This document shows, piece by piece, positions 1 to 7,704 of a stretch of DNA of 8,113 nucleotides (within the stretch, counting starts at the first letter, position 1; each line of letters starts with the position of its first letter). The translations under genes and the position numbers were made by a program. The notes under the pieces are model-generated. The model searched no databases. It was not told the DNA's origin and worked only from the letters and a program-made list of their open reading frames with translations. This DNA comes from Desulfobacterales bacterium (GTDB lineage Bacteria; Desulfobacterota; Desulfobacteria; Desulfobacterales; JASFBJ01), in the NCBI GenBank assembly GCA_030149585.1, contig JASFBJ010000167.1:1-8113 (forward strand). The letters run 5' to 3'.

Positions 1-188
1 GTTTTGACAAAAAGAACTTCCGACCCGTGTTTACTGAGCTCTTTGGTCACTTTTTGTCCCTGAGTCTCGTCCAGTTCGGCAATCACAACATTGGCCTTTT
101 CTTTGACAAAACCATGACTAATTGCACGTCCGATATTTGAGCCGCCACCTGTAATAATAACTGTTTTACCTGCTAAATCCAAATCCAT
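1..188 (-). CDS. Short-chain dehydrogenase/reductase, N-terminal part (cut by window edge)
   Basis: Only the first 62 codons are present; the gene continues past the left edge. The visible part is the start of a classical SDR Rossmann fold: a first beta strand leading into the cofactor loop TGGGSNIG (residues 13-20), then a second strand ending VVIAELD. The acidic residue there (Glu38) usually favours NAD(H) over NADP(H). The loop carries Asn18 where the TGxxxGxG pattern normally has Gly or Ala, a tolerated variant in some SDRs. The start is backed by GGAGG six bases upstream of the ATG. It is the seventh gene of the operon, 109 bases after the thiolase. In this setting the likely role is an NAD-dependent 3-hydroxyacyl-CoA dehydrogenase feeding a beta-ketoacyl-CoA to the thiolase. 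That role is inferred from context; the catalytic Ser-Tyr-Lys residues lie outside the window. Confidence 0.88.
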   Translation of the reverse strand, partial: MDLDLAGKTVIITGGGSNIGRAISHGFVKEKANVVIAELDETQGQKVTKELSKHGSEVLFVK

Positions 189-297
189 TTTTGACCTCCA
201 TGTTTTCCTGTTTTTTAAAATAAACGATTTACAGGGAAAAAATATACTGACCTCTCCTCGTTAAAATCGCTTAGGGTTCAGTATTAATATGAATCTT

Positions 298-1500
298 CTA
301 TTTTCCCAATATAGCGATACTGACAACATTTCTATTGGGAATTCCGCCAAGGTTATGGGTTAAACCAAATTTCGGATCTTTCACCTGCCTGTCTTTGGGC
401 CATCTCCCCAAAAGCTGGTTATACACCTCATAAAGCATTCTAATACCAGAGGCACCAATGGGATGGCCGAAACATTTAAGGCCACCATCTGACTGGCAAG
501 GAACAGTGCCGTCCAGATCATAAAAACCATTTAAGATATCTTCCACAGCTCCACCACGAGAAGACATCTGTAAATCTTCCATGGTAACCAGTTCAGTAAT
601 GGAAAAACAGTCATGAACCTCCATCATACTGATCTCTTCCCTGGGATTTTTGATTCCAGCTTCCTCATATGCTTTTACCGCAGCCCTGGTAGTGGATAGA
701 ACACTGGCGCCATCCCAGTCTGTATACATGGCCTCTTCTCCTGAACTGCAAGCTACCTGCAGAGCCTTGACATAAATAATATCCTGATTCTTCTTGAGAC
801 TTTTAGCTATTTCAGGGGTTGTTATAATTGCCGCTGCCGCTCCATCACTTACACCGCAACAATCAAAGAGACCCAGAGGGTATGCTATCATTGGAGCATT
901 TAGTATTTGTTCAATTGTAGGAGTGCTTCTAAGATGTGCGCGGGGATTTTTTGAACCGTTTTGATGGCTTTTCCAGGAAACATGTGCCATGGCTTTTTTT
1001 AATTTTTCCATGGGCACCCCGTATTTTGCTTCATAGGGAGTTGCAAGCTGGGCAAATCCGCCAGGGGCTGTCCGGTTGGGCCCCACCAGCACCTCGAGCT
1101 GACCATCAGCCACACCAGCGGGCAATCCGCCGTAGCCGGTGTCTTTAAGCTTCTCCACGCCTAAAGCCAGACAGATATCATAGGCGCCGGAAGCTACTGC
1201 ATAACAGGCGCCGCGAAATGCCTCGGTTGCCGTTGCACACTTATTTTCTACCCGGGTAGCAGGTATAAAAGGCAACTTTAATGTCTCTGCCAGAGGAATT
1301 GCTGATTTTCCAACATTGACTTCATCAAAATATACGCCCAGCCAAGCCGCCCCTATCTCCTTTTTTTCAATGCCTGCATCTTTAATGCAATCAACAAAAG
1401 CCTCAATCATTAAATCCTGGGCGCTTACTTCCCATCGTTCACCGAATCGCGCACAACCCATCCCCAGAATCGCCACCTTGTCTTTAATTCCTGTTGCCAT
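298..1500 (-). CDS. SCP2-type thiolase (acetyl-CoA acetyltransferase family)
   Basis: This 400-residue protein has the usual length of SCP-x/SCP2-type thiolases and of their DUF35-dependent relatives. Visible catalytic elements are the nucleophilic Cys88 in ENKCATATEAF, the HDCF motif at 296-299 (SCP2-thiolase hallmark, with His296 and Cys298), and GHPIGASG at 345-352 containing His346. The C-terminal Cys of classical thiolases is absent (HNLGG near 382-386), as expected when the HDCF cysteine does that job. The catalytic set is therefore complete and the enzyme should be active, cleaving a beta-ketoacyl-CoA with CoA or running the reverse condensation. Its ATG directly follows the TAA of the HMGCS-DUF35 gene, and its Shine-Dalgarno GGAGGAG lies inside that gene, so the two are probably translationally coupled and form a complex. 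Substrate is unknown; a benzoylsuccinyl-CoA thiolase-like (BbsB) role is one possibility. Confidence 0.92.
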   Translation of the reverse strand: MATGIKDKVAILGMGCARFGERWEVSAQDLMIEAFVDCIKDAGIEKKEIGAAWLGVYFDEVNVGKSAIPLAETLKLPFIPATRVENKCATATEAFRGACYAVASGAYDICLALGVEKLKDTGYGGLPAGVADGQLEVLVGPNRTAPGGFAQLATPYEAKYGVPMEKLKKAMAHVSWKSHQNGSKNPRAHLRSTPTIEQILNAPMIAYPLGLFDCCGVSDGAAAAIITTPEIAKSLKKNQDIIYVKALQVACSSGEEAMYTDWDGASVLSTTRAAVKAYEEAGIKNPREEISMMEVHDCFSITELVTMEDLQMSSRGGAVEDILNGFYDLDGTVPCQSDGGLKCFGHPIGASGIRMLYEVYNQLLGRWPKDRQVKDPKFGLTHNLGGIPNRNVVSIAILGK

Positions 1501-2958
1501 TTATTTCTCCTCCATGACCGGTACTGCTTTCCAGAAATACCGGGTGATATCTCTTCTTTCGTCAAAATACTTGATACGGAAACTAAACGATACAGGCATT
1601 CCAACAGAGAGTGATGCCACGTCACAATCCGTAAAATCCATCATCACCTTTCCGCCACCTTTAAATAGAATATTACCGTAAATTTGCGGCGGATTCATCG
1701 AGGCAGCCAGGTTGTCTCCGGTAAAACTGGCAATTTTTGCTTCTTTATCTGAAAAACGGTAGGGTTCCATTTCGTCTATGGCACCGCAAGAGGGATTTAC
1801 GCAAATTCTCTGAGGGGGAAACTGCGGCGTACCGCACTTAACGCACCTGCTGCCAAAAAATCCCATAATCGCCTTATTGGACCGCGCCATCGAGGACCAC
1901 CGTGTTGTTAAATCTTCCTCGCTCCTCAACCCCTTATCAATTGGAATAATATATCGCCAGGCAAGGTATTTCGCATATTTGTCCAGTTCTATGCCATTGG
2001 CCAGGTGCCATGAGACCCCTTTTTTCTTTTTTAACTGGTTTATTTTATCTGTGACCTCAAAATAAAGAGCATCACATCCACTGCCGAAACTAACCACCAT
2101 AATCTTATCTCCGGCCTTTGCCTCCTCCAGTGCGGCGGCAAGCATCATAAGTGATTGGGCAGAGCCCATATCCCCGACCTTATCCAGCATGATATCCTGA
2201 ACTTTGCCGGGATCCATGCCCAGTTTTGCATTCAGTTTTTTTCTCTCCGGTATGTAGTGACAGCTATATATTACCTTGGAAAAATCGTTGATTTGCATCT
2301 GGTATTTTTTCAATAATCCTTCAACAGCCTTTGGAATCAACTTTTCATACCCAAGATCCCTGATCCATCGATCTTCCCACTGCCGGTCAAATTTTGAGTT
2401 CATCCCCCGGATATGATCACCAAAATCCTCGGTGATACTAAAGGCCCCCTTATATTCCGCTATAACATCTTGATCACCAACCAGAAAAGCTGCTGCTGCA
2501 TCACCGAAATTCATCTCCTGGGGACTTCCCATCTTGCCAAGACGGCAGTCGGATACGCAGGCGAGCATGTTGTTGACTCCGCCCGATGCCACGGCTTCAA
2601 AAGCTGAAATCAGCGCAGAAGTCCCTGATCTAAGGGAACCGGAAAAATCGGCTGACCGGACGTTTTCATTCATGCCAAGGGCTGCAGCAATAAGCCCTGC
2701 ATTTTGTCTTTCTTTAAAGGGCATGGTTGTAGAACCAAAATAGACTCCTTCCAGATCGCCTTCCTTGATTTCCTCCATACAATTTATTCCAGCAGATACA
2801 GCCATGGTAAGGCTGTCCTCATCACTACCGGCTATCGCCTTTTCTCCCCTGGACAGAGCAACCGTCGCAGGATTGAGCCATCCCATTGCATTAAAAATTT
2901 TTTTCCGGATCAAACGATACCGGGGGATATAAGTCCCGTAAGAACGAATTCCAACCAT
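1501..2958 (-). CDS. HMG-CoA-synthase-fold protein fused to DUF35 zinc-ribbon/OB domain; catalytic triad apparently lost
   Basis: This 485-residue fusion has an HMG-CoA synthase/KAS III-like thiolase-fold domain at about 1-310, a helical linker (about 315-362), a zinc ribbon with Cys372, Cys375, Cys386 and Cys391, and an OB-fold to about 480. Fold landmarks such as SDCRLG (136-141) and SFGSGC (290-295) match HMG-CoA synthases. A gap-free eye alignment to the Staphylococcus enzyme (Glu79, Cys111, His233) places Thr77, Leu109 and Ser232 at the triad, so normal HMG-CoA synthesis is unlikely. DUF35 proteins bind CoA or bridge thiolase-fold partners, as in the archaeal thiolase/HMGCS complex and BbsAB. 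I infer a structural or substrate-channelling partner for the adjacent thiolase. The start has AGGAG eight bases upstream. The 116-base gap before it shows no clear terminator or promoter. The domain calls are firm; the pseudoenzyme role is inference. Confidence 0.88.
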   Translation of the reverse strand: MVGIRSYGTYIPRYRLIRKKIFNAMGWLNPATVALSRGEKAIAGSDEDSLTMAVSAGINCMEEIKEGDLEGVYFGSTTMPFKERQNAGLIAAALGMNENVRSADFSGSLRSGTSALISAFEAVASGGVNNMLACVSDCRLGKMGSPQEMNFGDAAAAFLVGDQDVIAEYKGAFSITEDFGDHIRGMNSKFDRQWEDRWIRDLGYEKLIPKAVEGLLKKYQMQINDFSKVIYSCHYIPERKKLNAKLGMDPGKVQDIMLDKVGDMGSAQSLMMLAAALEEAKAGDKIMVVSFGSGCDALYFEVTDKINQLKKKKGVSWHLANGIELDKYAKYLAWRYIIPIDKGLRSEEDLTTRWSSMARSNKAIMGFFGSRCVKCGTPQFPPQRICVNPSCGAIDEMEPYRFSDKEAKIASFTGDNLAASMNPPQIYGNILFKGGGKVMMDFTDCDVASLSVGMPVSFSFRIKYFDERRDITRYFWKAVPVMEEK

Positions 2959-3074
2959 TATTCTTTCTCCTCTTGGTTTCTACTTAAAGTCATAACCGTT
3001 TATTAAAATAAAGGAAGTATGCTGTTTTATTTCAGTACACATATTTCAAAGCCCTATAAAATATCCACAAAATC

Positions 3075-4259
3075 TTATTTGCGCGGAAGCTTTAATACCT
3101 GGGTGGCGATAATAGTCCGCTGGATTTCGGAAGCGCCGCCCCAAATAGTAAGGCTTCTGGCATTTACCCAGCCCATGGTAGCCTGGTGAACCGGATTGCC
3201 GTACTCTTTAAGGTTATACCAGGACTGGCCATAGGGCCCCATAACTTCGATACTCAGATCCATTACCCGTTGATAGAGCTCAGCTCCATATGCTTTCAAA
3301 AAGGAAGTCTCAGGACCCGGTGCCGAGCCGGACTGCAATTTTGAAAGTATTCGGAAAAAGGTATAGAGAAATGCCTTGCAATCGACGTCCAGTACAGCAA
3401 GCTTTCTGCGAAAAACAGGGTCTTCCAGTAATGGTTTCCCTCTAAAATTTATTTTTTCAGCGTTTTTTACAACAATTTCCAGCGCAGCTATCACCTCGCC
3501 GACCGGAAAGGCATTAAGGCGCTCGTGTTCGAGCAAGACCTTGGCAATGTTCCAGCCCTCGTTGATTTTTCCCACCAGATTCTCCTTGGGAACCCGGACA
3601 TTATCGAAAAAAACTTCGCAAAAAGGCTCATGGTCCGTTAAAGCTTCTGTGGGACGAATTGTTATGCCAGGAGATTTCAGATCCACCAGCAAAAAGCTGA
3701 TACCCTGCTGTTTCTTTCCTGATGTGTCTGTTCGAACCAGCATAAACATCCAATGAGCATAATCCGCCATACTGGTCCATATTTTTTGTCCGTTCACAAT
3801 AAAATCATCACCATCCAGGACAGCCTCTGTGCTCAGATTAGCCAGATCCGATCCAGCATCCGGCTCGGAATATCCCTGAGCCCATTGGATTTCACCCGAT
3901 ATCATGTCTGGAATAAAACGCTCCTGCTGTTCTTTTGTACCAAACTGCAAAAGTAAGGGCGTCAGCATGCCGATGGCAATCAGTTTTGTTTTCAATCTTG
4001 GGGCGCCTGACCTGGCATATTCATAGCCGAAGATAAAGTTTTCAGTCTGACTGAAACCGGATCCTCCCCACTTTTTATCAATTTCCGGGGCAACCCACCC
4101 TTTTTGATAAAGTTTTTTATGCCACTTGACCATTAATTCCGTATCAAGCGAACTTCCTCCCAGGGTTTGATCTTTAATTTCATCTGAAACATTTTCTTTC
4201 AGCCACAGCCTGACTTTGTCCCGAAATTTTTCTTCATTTTTGGAGTACGATATCTGCAT
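3075..4259 (-). CDS. Acyl-CoA dehydrogenase, catalytic large subunit of a heteromeric pair
   Basis: A 394-residue FAD-dependent acyl-CoA dehydrogenase that should introduce a 2,3-double bond in a CoA thioester and pass electrons to electron-transfer flavoprotein. Visible are the family signature YSEPDAGSD (130-138), WTSMADYAHW (161-170) in the flavin region and the C-terminal GGASEIQR (374-381). Where medium-chain enzymes carry the catalytic Glu (IYEG) this protein has IWGG, but EHER (244-247) puts Glu246 at the position used by isovaleryl-CoA dehydrogenase. That pattern and the NFRGKP segment (271-276) fit the large subunits of PimC/FadE-type heteromers. AAGGAG precedes the ATG by six bases and overlaps the TAA of the small-subunit gene 10 bases upstream, implying coupled translation. 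Such pairs act on dicarboxylic, steroid side-chain or other bulky CoA esters; the substrate here is not known. Confidence 0.92.
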   Translation of the reverse strand: MQISYSKNEEKFRDKVRLWLKENVSDEIKDQTLGGSSLDTELMVKWHKKLYQKGWVAPEIDKKWGGSGFSQTENFIFGYEYARSGAPRLKTKLIAIGMLTPLLLQFGTKEQQERFIPDMISGEIQWAQGYSEPDAGSDLANLSTEAVLDGDDFIVNGQKIWTSMADYAHWMFMLVRTDTSGKKQQGISFLLVDLKSPGITIRPTEALTDHEPFCEVFFDNVRVPKENLVGKINEGWNIAKVLLEHERLNAFPVGEVIAALEIVVKNAEKINFRGKPLLEDPVFRRKLAVLDVDCKAFLYTFFRILSKLQSGSAPGPETSFLKAYGAELYQRVMDLSIEVMGPYGQSWYNLKEYGNPVHQATMGWVNARSLTIWGGASEIQRTIIATQVLKLPRK

Positions 4260-4269
4260 TAAAATCTCC

Positions 4270-5415
4270 TTATGATAGCGGACGGTTTAGTGTTAGATAG
4301 CGATCATAATGATAATCGCAGTCTCCAAAAAGAATTTCAGCAACCTTCGCCCGTTTGAAAAAAAAACCTATATCAGCCTCATTGGTAAAACCAAATGCAC
4401 CAAATAACTGGATAGCGATTTTGGTGTTCTCAATATAGGCATGAGAGCACTTGGCTTTGGCAATTGATACGGCCGACACTCTTTCATCAGATTTCTCAAC
4501 CATTGAAGCCATGGCATAATAAACAGCAGAGATGGCCAGCTCCTGGTTAATAAGCATATCAGCGGACTTATGCTGCAATGCCTGAAAAGATCCAAGATGC
4601 TTGCCGAACTGAATCCTGTCTGAAAGATGGCGAACCGTCAGGTTCAAGGTTGCTTTCATTCCGCCTATCATCTCTGCGCAAAGACCTGCCGTGGCCTGAT
4701 CAATCACATCACACATCAGGTTATAGCCATGATCCACCTCACCGATTATATCGCCCTCACTTACCATGACCTCATTTAGATCGATACTTGCGGCATTCCG
4801 GCCGTCCATGGTTTTCACAGGCCTTATTTTTAACCCGTCGGCATTCTTGTCAATGATGAAAAGGGTAATTCCCTCTCTGTCATCAACCGCTCCTGAAGTG
4901 CGTGCCGATACTACAATCTTGTCTGCACCAGAGCCATCAAGAACAAATATCTTTTTCCCTGAGATGGAAAAATTTTCCCCACTCTTTTTGGCACCGGCTG
5001 CGCAAAAATTGGGGTCATACCTTCCCCCATCTTCCAGGTACGCAAGCGTCATCAAAAGCTTGCCTGATGCGATTTTCGGCAGAAAATTTTTTTTCTGCTC
5101 CTTAGAGCCACCCGACAAGATTAAGTTTCCACCCAGCAATACAGTTGATATCCAAGGCTCTGGAAGCATTCCCCTGCCGAATTCTTCGAGCAAAGCCATT
5201 GCATAACTAAGATCCATCTGTGCACCGTTATATTCCTCAGGATAAATAAGACCAAGCCAGTCCAGTTTAGCCATTTTTTTCCAGACTTTTCTGGAATATT
5301 TTAGAGGCGGCTCCTTTTTTAATTCCCTTAAGCGATCAAAGGAGTGCTCCTTTTTAATAAAATCCCTGGCACTATCCTGCAACATCAAGTGCTCTCTCGT
5401 AATTTCCAAATCCAT
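4270..5415 (-). CDS. Acyl-CoA dehydrogenase, small (probably non-catalytic) subunit
   Basis: A 381-residue acyl-CoA dehydrogenase homologue with the N-terminal helical, central beta and C-terminal helical domains. The C-terminal flavin-binding segment is good: RIQFGKHLGSFQALQH (267-282) and the FGAFGFTNEADIGFFFKRA stretch (338-356). The central family signature is missing (LEDGGRYDP at 127-135 replaces it). Neither catalytic-base position has Glu: Thr241-Ala242 stands where the Glu/Arg pair would be, and Phe363 replaces the medium-chain Glu. This is what is seen in small subunits such as PimD or the FadE28/FadE29 type, where one subunit supplies the base and the other helps hold FAD. It lies directly upstream of the large subunit. 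The ATG has GAGG seven bases upstream. Role inferred: obligate partner of the product of 3075-4259. Confidence 0.9.
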   Translation of the reverse strand: MDLEITREHLMLQDSARDFIKKEHSFDRLRELKKEPPLKYSRKVWKKMAKLDWLGLIYPEEYNGAQMDLSYAMALLEEFGRGMLPEPWISTVLLGGNLILSGGSKEQKKNFLPKIASGKLLMTLAYLEDGGRYDPNFCAAGAKKSGENFSISGKKIFVLDGSGADKIVVSARTSGAVDDREGITLFIIDKNADGLKIRPVKTMDGRNAASIDLNEVMVSEGDIIGEVDHGYNLMCDVIDQATAGLCAEMIGGMKATLNLTVRHLSDRIQFGKHLGSFQALQHKSADMLINQELAISAVYYAMASMVEKSDERVSAVSIAKAKCSHAYIENTKIAIQLFGAFGFTNEADIGFFFKRAKVAEILFGDCDYHYDRYLTLNRPLS

Positions 5416-5459
5416 AACCTACCCTCTTTACATTAGGCGAAAGTCCGTAATAAATCCGA

Positions 5460-6338
5460 CTATTTCATTATTATTTTAACTCTTGTTTTCAAATACTGGT
5501 CATAGTCTTTTTCCATAAAACGCAAAAAATCAGGCTGACGTTTTTCAAAAAATGCAGACTGGGCCTCCACCTGTTCCTCACTTTTCATAAAATCAGGAAA
5601 CATCAGTGTCTGCAAATCCCCGGCATTATCATATTTCATATAATTAAATTCCTGATCAAATGTAGTCTTCAACATCTGAATGCAGCTGGGACTTTTCTCC
5701 AATATTTCGGTGCACCACTTATCTACTTCTTCATCGATTTTATCGAGAGGAACAACAACGTTGACAAGCCCCATCTCAAGAGCCTCCTGCGCACTGTATC
5801 GACGGCAGAGCATCCACAGCTCTCTTGCCTTTTTGGCACCTATCACTCTTATAAGATATTGAATCGGCCAGCCAGATGCAGGGCTTCCCACTCGAGGACC
5901 GTTCTGTGCAAACCTGGCATTATCAGCAGCTATGGTAAAATCGCAGCAATAAGCAATGTGGTTTCCGCCACCAACACACCACCCTTTTACAACAGCAATA
6001 ATGGGCTTTCGAGAGGCAGTAATAAAATCGTTGGCGTGAAAAAATATCCGGTCTTCAAATTCACCTTCAGCCTCTGCTCCAACATCCCCGCCTGTAGAAA
6101 AAGCCTTGTCTCCCGCTCCGGTCAAAATTGATACACCAATGGAAGGGTCCTTATTAACATCGAGAACACATTCCCAAATATGTCGGATGGTTTCCCCGGT
6201 AAAAGCATTCAGACTCTTTGGCCGGTTGATGGTTATCCTGGCTGCCCCTCCTGTCTTAAAATACTTTTTTTCATAAATTAAATCATCGTAATCGTATTCT
6301 TCTACCTTTTTCCACTCATTATGCGTCGGTATTGCCAT
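5460..6338 (-). CDS. Crotonase-family protein of the MenB/BadI branch (hydratase or ring-opening hydrolase, chemistry uncertain)
   Basis: A 292-residue crotonase-fold protein. Oxyanion-hole elements are STGGDV (81-86) and VGGGNH (122-127). The region AQNGPRVGS (144-152), the KKAREL-LCRRY stretch (169-181) and KRQPDF near the C terminus (266-271) match MenB (naphthoyl-CoA synthase) and BadI (2-ketocyclohexanecarboxyl-CoA hydrolase) far better than ordinary enoyl-CoA hydratase. Compared by eye with E. coli MenB, Gly147 and Ser152 match Gly156 and Ser161, but Asp163 becomes Ala154 and Tyr258 becomes Met251. The first hydratase Glu (Glu144 in rat) aligns with Gly147; the second may be Glu173. Family membership is clear but the exact reaction is open: hydration, or hydrolytic opening of a cyclic beta-ketoacyl-CoA. 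AAGGAG seven bases before the ATG supports the start. A 44-base gap separates it from the next gene. Confidence 0.88.
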   Translation of the reverse strand: MAIPTHNEWKKVEEYDYDDLIYEKKYFKTGGAARITINRPKSLNAFTGETIRHIWECVLDVNKDPSIGVSILTGAGDKAFSTGGDVGAEAEGEFEDRIFFHANDFITASRKPIIAVVKGWCVGGGNHIAYCCDFTIAADNARFAQNGPRVGSPASGWPIQYLIRVIGAKKARELWMLCRRYSAQEALEMGLVNVVVPLDKIDEEVDKWCTEILEKSPSCIQMLKTTFDQEFNYMKYDNAGDLQTLMFPDFMKSEEQVEAQSAFFEKRQPDFLRFMEKDYDQYLKTRVKIIMK

Positions 6339-6453
6339 TTTCTTTCTCCTTTTTTATCTTTTAATTTATTTGTTAATATTAATTATTCAACGTTATTAGT
6401 TAAATCTAATATTAATGATATTGGCTGATCATCGGAAAGCCAGGGCATGTGTG

Positions 6454-7596
6454 CTATAACCCCATGAATTTGCCTATAATGGCCTTCATGATTTCGTTGG
6501 TGCCGGCAAAAATCGGCATTGACCGGGCATCCAGCCAGGGCCGTACTATGGGGCAGTTTTCAAGTGTGGCATATTCGCCCAACATATCCATACATCGTCC
6601 GCCCAATTGTTTGGCCATTTCGCTGATCCAGTATTTGGCCATGGAAGTTTCAATGATGATATTTTTGTCTTCCATATGCTCAACAATCAATTTGTCGATA
6701 AAGGTTCTTCCAATTTTTACATCTGTAGCCATTTCTACCAGAGCAAACTGATTGGCCTGAGACTTTGGAACCGGCTTTCCATGCCCGGAATTTTCTTTAA
6801 AATATTCCATTGTCCAGTCCAGAATATACTCTGCGCTGGCCATGGAAACCAGAGCAGTGAGAATACGCTCCTGTTGAAGCTTTTCCATAAGCATTCCCCA
6901 TCCTTTCCCCTTTTCTCCCAGTCGGTTCTCTTTTGGAATTCGGCAATTTGAAAAAAAGAGTTCAGATGTATCCTGGCTGTGCAGGCCCATTTTATTGAGC
7001 TTTTGCCCCTTCTCAAATCCTGGAGTCCCCGTCTCCACAAGGTAGATGGAAATCGCATCATTCGAATCTTTTACAGCGGGATCCCGAGCCACAAGAACCA
7101 CCAAATCACTGTTAATACCATTGGTTATGAAAATCTTGCTCCCGTTGATAATAACCTCATCACCGGTTTCTACAGCTGTGGTGGTTATTGAAGCAATATC
7201 ACTGCCTGTGTCTGGTTCGGTCATGGCAAAGGCGGTAATTATCTCTCCGGTAATACATCCAGGTAAAAATTTTTTTTTGTTTTTCTCGGAAGCAAATGAG
7301 TCAATATAGGGAATAATCATATCGCTGTGGGCTGTTGGACCCAGCCCATTATGATTGGCCCGAACCAGTTCCTCTGTTACGATCACCCCGTTGAGAAAAT
7401 CACCCCCAAGCCCCCCATACTCTTTGGAAACGCTGGTACAGAGAAGTTTTTCTTCTCCCATACGCTTCCATGCGCTTCTTGGCATGATTCGCTCTTTCTC
7501 CCACTGGTCAATATTGGGGGTTATTTCCTTTCTCATAAAATTCCGAACCTTTTCCCGGAACTGATGATGCGCTTTTGAGTAATGAATAATCTCCAT
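6454..7596 (-). CDS. Acyl-CoA dehydrogenase, first gene of the operon
   Basis: A 380-residue FAD-dependent acyl-CoA dehydrogenase, probably a homo-oligomer. It carries MTEPDTGSD (125-133), FITNG (156-160) and the C-terminal IFAGTNEIMK (362-371). The medium-chain catalytic Glu position is Ala364; QQER (241-244) offers Glu243 at the isovaleryl/long-chain position. The usual ERxxFGK segment that contacts FAD across the dimer reads ENSGHGK (268-274), so the conserved Arg and Phe are Asn269 and His272. I start at 7596 because AAAGGA lies seven bases before that ATG. An in-frame ATG at 7614 would add six residues, but it has no ribosome site and would put the AAAGGA inside the gene. The sigma-54 promoter upstream reads toward it. 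It likely performs the first oxidation of the pathway; the 115 bases after its stop hold only a weak 5-bp stem (6422-6442). Confidence 0.9.
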   Translation of the reverse strand: MEIIHYSKAHHQFREKVRNFMRKEITPNIDQWEKERIMPRSAWKRMGEEKLLCTSVSKEYGGLGGDFLNGVIVTEELVRANHNGLGPTAHSDMIIPYIDSFASEKNKKKFLPGCITGEIITAFAMTEPDTGSDIASITTTAVETGDEVIINGSKIFITNGINSDLVVLVARDPAVKDSNDAISIYLVETGTPGFEKGQKLNKMGLHSQDTSELFFSNCRIPKENRLGEKGKGWGMLMEKLQQERILTALVSMASAEYILDWTMEYFKENSGHGKPVPKSQANQFALVEMATDVKIGRTFIDKLIVEHMEDKNIIIETSMAKYWISEMAKQLGGRCMDMLGEYATLENCPIVRPWLDARSMPIFAGTNEIMKAIIGKFMGL

Positions 7597-7704
7597 ATAA
7601 TTTCCTTTAATCATTTACAATTTTTAAAATAAATTACGCAACACCTGAAATTCGCATCCGAAGTTAATAAAGTGTCTGCCAGCGCAATATTGAGAAGTTA
7701 CATA

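Noticed and set aside
189..297. CGATTT/AAATCG inverted repeat between thiolase and SDR genes
   Set aside because: Six-base arms separated by more than 30 bases, AT-rich, no terminator or operator character.
4766..5206. Plus-strand open frame of 146 codons opposite the small dehydrogenase subunit
   Set aside because: It is antisense to a clearly homologous gene, shows no recognisable domain and is low in plausible protein features; a shadow frame.
6422..6442. TGGCT/AGCCA stem after the first dehydrogenase gene as a terminator
   Set aside because: Only five pairs with an 11-base loop and no uridine run following on the minus strand; the operon probably continues through it.
7597..7614. Longer start of the first acyl-CoA dehydrogenase at 7614
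   Set aside because: The upstream ATG has no ribosome site, while AAAGGA seven bases before the ATG at 7596 marks the better start.
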